Shown here one piece after another: positions 7,547 through 13,882 of a DNA stretch of 15,887 bases (the first letter of the stretch is position 1; every line of letters starts with the position of its first letter). The notes below the pieces were generated by a model. The model saw nothing but the letters and a program-made list of their open reading frames with translations. It did no database searches and had not been told where the DNA came from. A program made the position numbers and the translations under genes. The DNA comes from Prevotellaceae bacterium UBA6858 (GTDB lineage Bacteria > Bacteroidota > Bacteroidia > Bacteroidales > Bacteroidaceae). The stretch covers positions 123,609 through 139,495 of the forward strand of contig DKDC01000033.1 in NCBI GenBank assembly GCA_002451695.1, read 5' to 3'.

Positions 7547-7993
7547 ATGAATACAAAAGATTTTTTGCATGGCATCACAGCCCCGGCATTCGCAGCCGCC
7601 TTGTTTGCATCCTGCGCAAGCGGAGGGGCAAGCGTGAAATACACAGTGGCGCACAACTATTTCGTGAACAGGAACGCGGCTATCCCACAAGACATGAAAA
7701 TACAGAGCCAGAAAGAATTTGACCGCTGCTTCGGGATGGCGGCCACAATGGGAAAGGACGGCAAGCCCACCGAAATAGACTTTGCAAAGAGCTTCGTGAT
7801 AGCAAAGGTGATGCACGTTACCGACACCCTGACCGAAATTTCGCCGCTAAGCCTCAAAAAAGCCGCAAACGGCAGTCTCGTGCTGAAGTCAGCGGTAAAA
7901 ACCGGCGAAAAAACGAGCTATTTCATGCAGCCGTTCTACATAATCATCGTTGACCGCAAGTATGCCGGCTGCAAAATAACCGAAAGCGAATGA
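7547..7993 (+). CDS. Small lipoprotein, fourth gene of the sigma/anti-sigma operon
   Basis: A 148-residue predicted lipoprotein whose function I do not recognise. The N-terminus is a short signal peptide with lipobox FASC (lipid Cys23) followed by ASGGAS, without the acidic run seen in the NigD-like protein, so a periplasm-facing location is more likely. The mature part is a single alpha/beta domain: a SQKEFDRCFGM helix, an IDFAKSFVIAKVM strand, LVLKSAVKTG, and a last strand pair QPFYIIIVDRK. This pattern (ID(F/Y)...FVIA, then QP...III..DR) is reminiscent of PrcB-like protease-associated domains, a loose resemblance only. It starts 5 nt after the barrel gene stop, so it is co-transcribed and probably co-regulated with nigD, sigma and anti-sigma. 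A role as an accessory sensor or regulon member is inference. Confidence 0.75.
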   Translation: MNTKDFLHGITAPAFAAALFASCASGGASVKYTVAHNYFVNRNAAIPQDMKIQSQKEFDRCFGMAATMGKDGKPTEIDFAKSFVIAKVMHVTDTLTEISPLSLKKAANGSLVLKSAVKTGEKTSYFMQPFYIIIVDRKYAGCKITESE

Positions 7994-8030
7994 CAACCGC
8001 CCCAAGCAGCCTAAAGCATTGAGTTTCAGG

Positions 8031-8055
8031 AAAATGCCCAAACAATGCGCATTTT
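8031..8055 (+). terminator. Weak candidate terminator after the sigma/anti-sigma operon
   Basis: AAAATGC (8031-8037) pairs with GCATTTT (8049-8055) across an 11-nt loop, ending in four T. The stem is short and AT-rich, so termination would be weak. It is the only hairpin with a T run that I see between the operon end and repeat copy R2. Confidence 0.3.
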
Positions 8056-8056
8056 A

Positions 8057-8172
8057 TGTAACGATTTGTTTTTCAGATGTTTGCAAGCGGCGAAAAAAGG
8101 TCTGATGTAGTTTTAATTATGTCTGATATAATTTTTCCTACATAGGACGTAGTTTTTCCCATGTCTGATGTG
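8057..8172 (+). repeat. Dispersed intergenic repeat, copy R2
   Basis: The arm TGTAACGATTTG, TTTTTCAGATG, TTTGCAAGCGGCG, AAAAAAGGTCT (about 8057-8103) is followed by 21-bp units at 8104-8124, 8125-8145 and 8146-8166, then the first six bases of a decayed fourth (GATGTG). Units begin GATGTAGTTTTAATT, GATATAATTTTTCC and GACGTAGTTTTTCC and end TATGTCT, TACATAG and CATGTCT. The junction of units 1 and 2 is the reverse complement of the same junction in copy R1. The copy lies between the small lipoprotein gene and rbfA, about 140 bp before the rbfA promoter. Confidence 0.88.
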
Positions 8173-8238
8173 GGAAAATTCGCGGCTTTCATGCGAGGCT
8201 TGTTACGGACTTACATAATTACTGTTACACATTTTCGG

Positions 8239-8281
8239 CACGCGGCCGCACTCGTGGGGTTTCCCGCAGTGCGGCCGTGTT
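8239..8281 (+). promoter_or_regulatory. GC-rich hairpin upstream of the rbfA promoter
   Basis: CGGCCGCACT (8243-8252) and AGTGCGGCCG (8268-8277) form a perfect 10-bp inverted repeat, extended by G-T, C-G and A-T pairs; a small GGG-TTT-CCC stem (8257-8265) sits in the loop. No T run follows on either strand, so it is not a standard intrinsic terminator. It lies 30 bp before the rbfA -33 box and could be an operator or the end of upstream transcripts. The rest of the 7994-8364 gap holds repeat R2 and the promoter. Confidence 0.6.
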
Positions 8282-8310
8282 GTGCCACAACAAAGCTATG
8301 GGGCTTAACA

Positions 8311-8342
8311 TTTGGCGACTATCGGGTTTTTCCTTAATTTTG
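8311..8342 (+). promoter_or_regulatory. Bacteroidota-type promoter of the rbfA operon
   Basis: TTTG at 8311-8314 and TAATTTTG at 8335-8342, spaced by 20 bp, match both consensus elements exactly. The predicted start near 8349 gives a very short leader (about 15 nt) before the rbfA ATG at 8365. Confidence 0.82.
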
Positions 8343-8364
8343 CATACAACAAAAACTGTTTTTC

Positions 8365-8700
8365 ATGGAAACAACACGTCAGAACAAGATAGCACGGCTT
8401 CTGCAAAAGGAGCTGAGCGAGATTTTCGAGCAGCAAACCCGCCAGACGCACGGCATGATTGTGAGCGTGAGCAAATGCAGGATTAGCCCCGACCTCAGCG
8501 TGTGCACGGCATACCTCAGCGTGTTTCCCTCGGAAAAGGCAAAGGAGACCGTTGACAACATAAGCGCGAGCGCACGCTCCATACGCTACGAACTGGGCAA
8601 GAGGGTGCGCTTCCAGCTAAGGATAATCCCCGAGCTGCGCTTCTTTGTTGACGACTCGCTCGACTACATACAGCACATCGACGAACTCCTGAAGAAATAA
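8365..8700 (+). CDS. rbfA: Ribosome-binding factor A
   Basis: A 111-residue RbfA, close to the usual family length. RbfA is a single KH-fold protein that binds the 30S subunit near helix 1 of 16S rRNA and helps late small-subunit maturation and cold adaptation. Family marks are the N-terminal helix RQNKIARLLQKELSEIF, the strand MIVSVSKCRISPDLSVCTAYLSVF, and the C-terminal block SIRYELGKRVRFQLRIIPEL followed by RFFVDDSLDYIQHIDELL. The start at 8365 sits just after a strong promoter. It is followed after 12 nt by a GTG-initiated permease gene, an rbfA-permease order that I recall as common in Bacteroidales. Sequence looks intact and functional. Confidence 0.96.
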   Translation: METTRQNKIARLLQKELSEIFEQQTRQTHGMIVSVSKCRISPDLSVCTAYLSVFPSEKAKETVDNISASARSIRYELGKRVRFQLRIIPELRFFVDDSLDYIQHIDELLKK

Positions 8701-8712
8701 AGGCGCAGAAAC

Positions 8713-9939
8713 GTGAACTTTCCCCTATTCATAGCCCGGCGGTATCTGTTCGCCCGCCGCAGGAAACACGCCATAAACCTCATATCGGGCGTTGCCGTGG
8801 CGGGGGTTGCCTTTGCCACTATAGCGATGGTCTGCACGCTGTCCGTGTTCAACGGCTTTCAGGATCTGGTCGCCTCGCTGTTCACCTCGTTCGACCCCGA
8901 ACTGAAAGTAACGCCCGTGGAGGGCAAGGCGATTGCAGCCGACGACCCCTCAGTTACCGCAATAAAGAAGTCGCCGCTCGTGCTTGCCGCCACGGAATGC
9001 GTGGAGGGGCTTGCGCTGGCAAAGTATCACGACAACCAGACGGTGGTAACTATAAAGGGGGTGGACAACAACTATTCCAAGACGAGCGACATCGCGTCCA
9101 TTCTCTACGGCGACGGAGATTTCAGGCTTAAAGCCGATGTGCTGAACTACGGCACGCCCGGAATACAGCTCGCGCAGCAACTTCAGCTCGGCGTGCGCTA
9201 TCCCTCGCCGCTCGACATATACGCCCCGCGAAAGGGCGAGAGGATTGACGCGGCAAACCCGGCGCAGAGTTTCAACCACGACCAGCTTTATTCGCCAGGG
9301 GTGGTGTTCTCGGTGAAGCAGAAAAAGTATGACGCAAGCTACATAATAACCTCGCTCGACTTTGCGCGTTCCGTGTTCGAGCAGCAGGGGTGCATAACAT
9401 CGCTTGAGCTTAGGCTGAAAGACGGCGCCGACATTGCGGCGGCGCAAAAGGAACTCACGGAACTCGGCAAGGGGAAGCTGAAGATAGAGAACCGCTATGA
9501 GCAGCAGGAGGACGTGTTCCGCATAATGAGGATAGAGAAACTGGTGGCCTACCTGTTCCTTACGTTCATTCTCATCGTGGCGTGCTTCAACATAGTAGGC
9601 TCGCTGTCGATGCTGATTATAGACAAGCGCAAGGACATGCTCACCATACGCTCGCTCGGCGCGGACAACGCCACAATAGCAAAGGTTTTCCTCTACGAGG
9701 GGCGCATGATAGCAATCACCGGGGTGGTTATAGGCATTGCCGCCGGCGTTGCGCTGTGCATGGCGCAGCAGCATTTCGGACTTATAAAGATGGGAAACGA
9801 GGCGGGAAGCTTCATAATCGACGCATATCCCGTCAGCGTGCGTTGGGGGGACGTTGTGCTTACTTTCATAACCGTCATCGCTGCCGGCTACATATCCACT
9901 TGGTACCCCGTGAGGTATCTTAGCAGAAAACTGCTTTAA
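8713..9939 (+). CDS. ABC transporter permease, LolC/LolE (FtsX/MacB) type
   Basis: A 408-residue inner-membrane permease of the lipoprotein-releasing type. One N-terminal transmembrane helix (about 22-46) follows a basic RRYLFARRRKHAIN segment; a large periplasmic domain (about 47-272) comes next; then three helices (about 275-300, 332-352, 378-397) form the FtsX domain, with the SMLIIDKRKDMLTIRSLGA cytoplasmic loop typical of LolC/LolE. LolCDE moves outer-membrane lipoproteins from the inner membrane to LolA, using the ATPase LolD, which is not encoded in this window. Only one such permease is present, so whether it is LolC or LolE, or a MacB-like relative, cannot be decided here. The start is GTG at 8713, 12 nt after rbfA; the preceding bases are A-rich with no strong Shine-Dalgarno sequence. 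It is followed by a lipoprotein gene, a possible substrate. Confidence 0.88.
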   Translation: MNFPLFIARRYLFARRRKHAINLISGVAVAGVAFATIAMVCTLSVFNGFQDLVASLFTSFDPELKVTPVEGKAIAADDPSVTAIKKSPLVLAATECVEGLALAKYHDNQTVVTIKGVDNNYSKTSDIASILYGDGDFRLKADVLNYGTPGIQLAQQLQLGVRYPSPLDIYAPRKGERIDAANPAQSFNHDQLYSPGVVFSVKQKKYDASYIITSLDFARSVFEQQGCITSLELRLKDGADIAAAQKELTELGKGKLKIENRYEQQEDVFRIMRIEKLVAYLFLTFILIVACFNIVGSLSMLIIDKRKDMLTIRSLGADNATIAKVFLYEGRMIAITGVVIGIAAGVALCMAQQHFGLIKMGNEAGSFIIDAYPVSVRWGDVVLTFITVIAAGYISTWYPVRYLSRKLL

Positions 9940-9968
9940 GCAAACAAGAACAAACACTATACAAAGCC

Positions 9969-10862
9969 ATGAAACCTGCGACATTTCAAAAGAGAACCGC
10001 CACATTGCTGATTTTTGCCGCGAGCGCGTTTGCGCTGACATCGTGCTTCAGCATAAAGACATCGGGAGAATACAACACAAAGCAGAAAAACGTGCAGACG
10101 GCAAAGGCAACAACAATCGCCGACCTGCACCCGTGGAAAGGTAAAAGGGTCGCGTATTTCGGCGACTCCGTTACCGACCCCAACGTGTTGCCGGACGACA
10201 CAAAATACTGGGGCTTCCTGCGCGACTGGCTCGGCATTACGCCATACGTTTACGGCGTGAACGGAATGCAGTGGAACGACATACTGCGCCAGACGGACGA
10301 GCTGAACAAGCAGCATGGACAGGACGTTGACGCAATAATGATATTCATAGGCACAAACGACTTCAACGGCGGAGTGCCAATCGGGAAATACTACAGCGAG
10401 AACACGGAAAAAGTCGTGGCAGCAACAGGCGAGGCGAGGAGCGAGAAAACACGCCTGCACCGCACACTCGTAAAGGACGGCTCGACGCTTTGCGGACGCA
10501 TAAACGCCGCGCTCGAAAAAATAAAGTCGATATACCCCACAAAGCAAGTGGTGCTGCTCACCCCCATACACAGAGCCTACGCGGAGTTCGGCAACAACAA
10601 CGTGCAGCCAGACGAAAATTGGCAGAACAAAAACGGAGAATGGTTCTCAAGCTACGTTGAGGCAATAAGGCAAGCCGGCAGCGTGTGGTCAGTGCCTGTT
10701 ATCGACACTAACGCCCTTTGCGGACTGTACCCGATACTTGACTCCAACGCGCAGTTCTTCCACGACAGCAAAACCGACCGCCTGCACCCCAACTCCCAAG
10801 GGCACAGACGCATCGCCCAAACGCTGTTTTACCAGCTCCTCTCCCTGCCCTGCACATTCTGA
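9969..10862 (+). CDS. SGNH/GDSL-hydrolase lipoprotein
   Basis: A 297-residue lipoprotein of the SGNH hydrolase fold. The signal peptide ends in lipobox LTSC (lipid Cys26). The four conserved blocks are present: nucleophile motif VAYFGDSVTD (Ser67), the block II glycine region YGVNGMQW (about 95-102), IFIGTND (Asn130, block III), and DRLHPNSQGH with Asp270 and His273 completing the triad. An active esterase or acetylhydrolase is therefore expected, facing the periplasm or surface; relatives deacetylate glycans or cleave simple esters, and the substrate cannot be read here. An insertion between blocks III and V (about 145-235) is rich in Lys, Asn and Glu. It starts 29 nt after the permease stop with no separate promoter seen, so it is probably co-transcribed with rbfA and the permease. 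No strong terminator follows. Confidence 0.9.
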   Translation: MKPATFQKRTATLLIFAASAFALTSCFSIKTSGEYNTKQKNVQTAKATTIADLHPWKGKRVAYFGDSVTDPNVLPDDTKYWGFLRDWLGITPYVYGVNGMQWNDILRQTDELNKQHGQDVDAIMIFIGTNDFNGGVPIGKYYSENTEKVVAATGEARSEKTRLHRTLVKDGSTLCGRINAALEKIKSIYPTKQVVLLTPIHRAYAEFGNNNVQPDENWQNKNGEWFSSYVEAIRQAGSVWSVPVIDTNALCGLYPILDSNAQFFHDSKTDRLHPNSQGHRRIAQTLFYQLLSLPCTF

Positions 10863-11016
10863 CGCAGACTATTCGCATCTGCCCTGCCACATATATACGC
10901 CATACGCAACCACCCAACGAATTGAGCCGCCGTAGGGGCTATTACACACGCCCTGAATTGCACCATTTGCAATGTTGTGGCAGCGGTTTGCGGTGCGGTT
11001 TAAGCGGTTGTATAAA

Positions 11017-11035
11017 GGGCGTATGCAATATGCCC
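11017..11035. other. Short inverted repeat in the convergent gap
   Basis: GGGCGTAT (11017-11024) pairs with ATATGCCC (11028-11035) with one G-U pair and a 3-nt loop. No T run follows on either strand, so terminator function is doubtful. Apart from this and repeat copy R3, I see no gene or clear signal in 10863-11303, where the rbfA operon and the yifB operon converge. Confidence 0.35.
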
Positions 11036-11074
11036 CCATAATTATTGCCAAGCCCATACTTATTGTCCTTCTCA

Positions 11075-11211
11075 AAATTCCCCGAAAACTGCATTTGATG
11101 TAAGAAAAACTATGTCCTATGCAGGAAAAATTATGTCTGATGTAATTCAAACTACATCAGACCTTTTTTCGCCGCTTTCAAACCTCTGAAAAGCAATTCG
11201 TTGCAGCGAAT
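11075..11211 (-). repeat. Dispersed intergenic repeat, copy R3
   Basis: In minus orientation the arm (11159-11211) is followed by 21-bp units at 11138-11158, 11117-11137 and 11096-11116 and a decayed fourth at 11075-11095. Unit 1 has perfect inverted ends, GATGTA and TACATC, with an 8-nt centre. Unit 2 begins GACATAATTTTTCC and unit 3 begins GACATAGTTTTTC. The arm includes the inverted repeat TTCGTTGCAGCGAA (11197-11210). It sits between convergent operons, so it cannot be serving as a promoter element for either neighbour here. Confidence 0.88.
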
Positions 11212-11303
11212 AGTTTTTGCACGATTATCTCTTTGAAAATCAACACATTGCACAACATTGGCGGTGTTTGTGCTTTCGTGAGCAATACATTTTTCGTCTT
11301 TCC

Positions 11304-12845
11304 TCAGCTTTCCGCCCAGTCGTTGCGGTCGAGGTTTCTGTAGCCTATGGCCTCGCCTATATGCTCCGCCGTTACGGTTGCGCTTCCTGCGAGGTCGGCA
11401 ATGGTGCGAGCCACTTTGAGTATGCGGGTGTAGGCACGTGCGCTCAGCGAACGCTTCTCCATTGCCATACGCAGGATTTTAAGCCCATTCTCATCGGGGG
11501 CGGCATACTCGTGTATCATCCTGTCGGACATCTGCGCGTTGCAGTAAACTCCCTTTGTGTCCTTGAAACGCTCGCTTTGTATGTTGCGGGCGGCGATAAC
11601 GCGCTTGCGTATCTCCGCCGACGGTTCTCCGGGCGCGGCTTCCGACAATTTTTTGAACGGCACCGGTTGTATCTCCACCTGCACGTCAATGCGGTCGAGC
11701 AGCGGACCGGAAATGCGGTTCATATAGCGTTGTATCTGCCCTGGGGAACACACGCAGGTGTGCGTTGGGTCGTTGTGGTAGCCGCACGGACAGGGGTTCA
11801 TCGACGCAACCAGCATGAACGAACATGGGAGGGTTACATTATATTTGGTGCGTGTGATGTTCACCATTCGGTCTTCGAGCGGTTGGCGCATTGTTTCGAG
11901 GGCGGAGCGGCTGAATTCGGGAAGTTCGTCAAGAAAAAGCACACCGTTGTGCGCAAGACTTATCTCGCCCGGCATGAAGTTCGTGCCGCCGCCGATGAGA
12001 GCCACATCCGAAATTGTGTGGTGGGGGTTGCGGAACGGGCGCACCGTTACGAGCGATGTTTTGTCGTCGAGTATTCCCGCCACAGAGTGTATCTGCGTTG
12101 TTTCAAGGCTCTCCGAAAGGGTGAGGGGCGGAAGTATCGAGGGGAGACGCTTAGCCATCATCGACTTGCCGCAGCCCGGGCTTCCCACGAGCAGTATGTT
12201 GTGTCCGCCGGCTGCCGCCACCTCGAAGGCGCGCTTGACGTTTTCCTGCCCGCGTACGTCAGAGAAATCCTCCATATAGGATGCCTGGTGTTCGTAGAAC
12301 TCGCGGCGCGTGTCTATCTCGGTTGGCGCAATCTCCTCCCTGCTGTTAAAAAAAGCGGCAACCTGTGCCAGACTGTCAGCCCCATATACCTTGAGCTTGT
12401 TCACGGCTGCGGCCTCGCGCACGTTTGCCTTTGGCACAATCAGTCCCTCAAACTCCTCCTTGCGGGCATGAATTGATATGGGCAAAGCACCGCGCACCGG
12501 GCGCAGAGTGCCGTCAAGCCCGAGTTCCCCCACAAGCATGAATTTTTCGAGGCGTTCCTTGCAAACCGCCCCCTCGGCGGCGAGAATGCCTATGGCAATG
12601 GGCAGGTCGTAGCCCGAACCCTCCTTGCGCAGGTCGGCGGGGGCGAGGTTCACCACTATATGTGCTGTGGACTGGTGGAAACCGCTGTTGGAAATTGCCG
12701 TTCGTGTGCGGAAATAGCTCTCGCGCACGGCACTGTCGGGCAGACCCACGATGGAGTAGTTCGCACCTTTGGAGATGTTTACCTCAACCTCCACCGTCTT
12801 CACGTCAAGACCGTTGACGGCCGCAGAATACAGGCGCACAAGCAT
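11304..12845 (-). CDS. yifB: YifB/ComM-family AAA+ protein (Mg-chelatase subunit ChlI-like)
   Basis: A 513-residue protein. I chose the ATG at 12845 (MLVRLYSAAVNGLD, the standard family N-terminus); the open frame runs 53 codons further upstream but there overlaps the thioredoxin-like gene. The N-terminal domain (about 18-140) is the Lon/S5-like fold with SKGANYSIVGLPDSAVRES. The AAA+ domain (about 190-395) has Walker A GSPGCGKS (221-228), Walker B VLFLDE (302-307), a conserved PFRNPHHTIS segment, and a Cys-rich loop PCPCGY...THTCVCSPGQ (351-370). The C-terminal Mg-chelatase domain spans about 408-500. In Vibrio the relative ComM is a hexameric helicase that promotes branch migration during natural transformation; it is not a true Mg-chelatase. 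It is the last gene of the minus-strand operon, 17 nt after the previous stop. No strong terminator is seen. Confidence 0.93.
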   Translation of the reverse strand: MLVRLYSAAVNGLDVKTVEVEVNISKGANYSIVGLPDSAVRESYFRTRTAISNSGFHQSTAHIVVNLAPADLRKEGSGYDLPIAIGILAAEGAVCKERLEKFMLVGELGLDGTLRPVRGALPISIHARKEEFEGLIVPKANVREAAAVNKLKVYGADSLAQVAAFFNSREEIAPTEIDTRREFYEHQASYMEDFSDVRGQENVKRAFEVAAAGGHNILLVGSPGCGKSMMAKRLPSILPPLTLSESLETTQIHSVAGILDDKTSLVTVRPFRNPHHTISDVALIGGGTNFMPGEISLAHNGVLFLDELPEFSRSALETMRQPLEDRMVNITRTKYNVTLPCSFMLVASMNPCPCGYHNDPTHTCVCSPGQIQRYMNRISGPLLDRIDVQVEIQPVPFKKLSEAAPGEPSAEIRKRVIAARNIQSERFKDTKGVYCNAQMSDRMIHEYAAPDENGLKILRMAMEKRSLSARAYTRILKVARTIADLAGSATVTAEHIGEAIGYRNLDRNDWAES

Positions 12846-12862
12846 GGCGGGGTGTTTTGGGG

Positions 12863-13861
12863 TTATGGTTTCATGTATTTGCCGAGACGCGCCTTGAGGT
12901 CGGACTGCCTGATGTCGCGGGCAAGTATTTTGCCCTCGGGCGAAACCAGAACGTTCCCCGGCACATAGCTTACGCCAAACAGTTTTACCAGCGGGCTGTT
13001 CCAAGCCTTCTGGTCGCAGACGTTGTTTCCCGGGAGCGTGTCGCGGGTCATCGTGTTGCGGAAGCTGCGTATGTCGTAATCGAGGCAGACATTCACAAGC
13101 GCCATGCGCCCCATGAAAGGCTTCACAAGATTTTTCAGGCCCCGTATCTGCTGAAAACTGTCATACTCCCACGAAGCCCAGTAACTGACAAGCAAATATT
13201 TTCCTGCGAAATCCTTCAGCGACACTTCACCGCCCTTGTAAGTTTTCACCTTGAAGTCCGGGGCTTTTGCGCCCGGCATGGTGGAAAGCATGGGCATAAC
13301 CCTGCCGGCAAGCCCGCTCAGGCGGGAATTGTGCGGCTGCTGTTTCAGAAGGAGCGTGAAAAGACGCTTCACCAACGGAGCGTCGATGTTTTTCACCTCA
13401 AGCAGGTAATTTTCGAACACAGCCTGAGCCGCAAGGGTCTTGGGGTTTTTGTTCACGAAGTCGGCGGCGATATTCTTCACCTGATCTCCGTGCTTGCCCT
13501 CAATGTCCTGATAAAACTGCGTCAGCAGTTCGTTTTCCTCGGTCTTGGTTACGCGCGTCTTTGCCAAATCGGCGGCATCCGTAACGAATTTCGCCACCTT
13601 TCCCGGCTCGGCGATAATCTTGCGCTGCGAGAAGTCGGGATATTGTATCGTGAGGATTTCCGGCTCCGTCAAATCGCGCTCATACGCAAACCTGCCGTCG
13701 CGTATGCGCAGGGTGTCATACTTGTCCTCGGAATAAATGAAGATATCGGCTGAACGGATATTCTTGAATTTTCCGTCCAGCCGAAACCTGTTTTTAGGAA
13801 CACCGCAGCCCCCGAAAACGAGAGCTGCGAGTGCCATTACCATATAATTGCGGCTGCGCAT
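12863..13861 (-). CDS. Thioredoxin-fold (TlpA-like) lipoprotein lacking the CXXC active site
   Basis: A 332-residue lipoprotein: signal peptide MRSRNYMVMALAALVFGGC (lipid Cys19), a DUF4369-like N-terminal beta domain (about 25-100: RLDGKFKNIRSADIFIY, DTLRIRDGRFAYE), a helical spacer (about 105-190), and a C-terminal TlpA/AhpC-TSA thioredoxin fold (about 195-330: GAKAPDFKVKTYKGGEVSL, LLVSYWASW, ALVNVCLDYD, GVSYVPGNVLV). Where active relatives have WCXXC, this protein reads WEYDS (231-235), with both catalytic cysteines gone. The fold is otherwise intact, including the cis-proline region (Pro301), so it is unlikely to be an oxidoreductase but may be a binding or scaffold protein. It lies 21 nt after the OmpA/TPR gene and 17 nt before yifB, in the same direction, so it is probably co-transcribed with both. 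Bacteroidota encode many such TlpA-like lipoproteins. Confidence 0.88.
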   Translation of the reverse strand: MRSRNYMVMALAALVFGGCGVPKNRFRLDGKFKNIRSADIFIYSEDKYDTLRIRDGRFAYERDLTEPEILTIQYPDFSQRKIIAEPGKVAKFVTDAADLAKTRVTKTEENELLTQFYQDIEGKHGDQVKNIAADFVNKNPKTLAAQAVFENYLLEVKNIDAPLVKRLFTLLLKQQPHNSRLSGLAGRVMPMLSTMPGAKAPDFKVKTYKGGEVSLKDFAGKYLLVSYWASWEYDSFQQIRGLKNLVKPFMGRMALVNVCLDYDIRSFRNTMTRDTLPGNNVCDQKAWNSPLVKLFGVSYVPGNVLVSPEGKILARDIRQSDLKARLGKYMKP

Positions 13862-13882
13862 GATGCCTGCCCTGCCGCAGTG

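Noticed and set aside
8950..10041. 363-codon minus-strand open frame antisense to the permease
   Set aside because: It runs across the permease 3' end, the gap and the next gene start; shadow of GC-rich codons.
11250..11273. GCACAA / TTGTGC inverted repeat as the terminator of the yifB operon
   Set aside because: The stem is only 6 bp with a 12-nt loop and lacks a proper T run on the minus strand.
11217..12476. 419-codon plus-strand open frame antisense to yifB
   Set aside because: yifB has Walker motifs and full-length family domains; the opposite frame has no features.
12846..13004. Upstream extension of yifB by 53 codons
   Set aside because: The extension overlaps the thioredoxin-like gene and precedes the standard family N-terminus MLVRLYSAAV; the start at 12845 is preferred.
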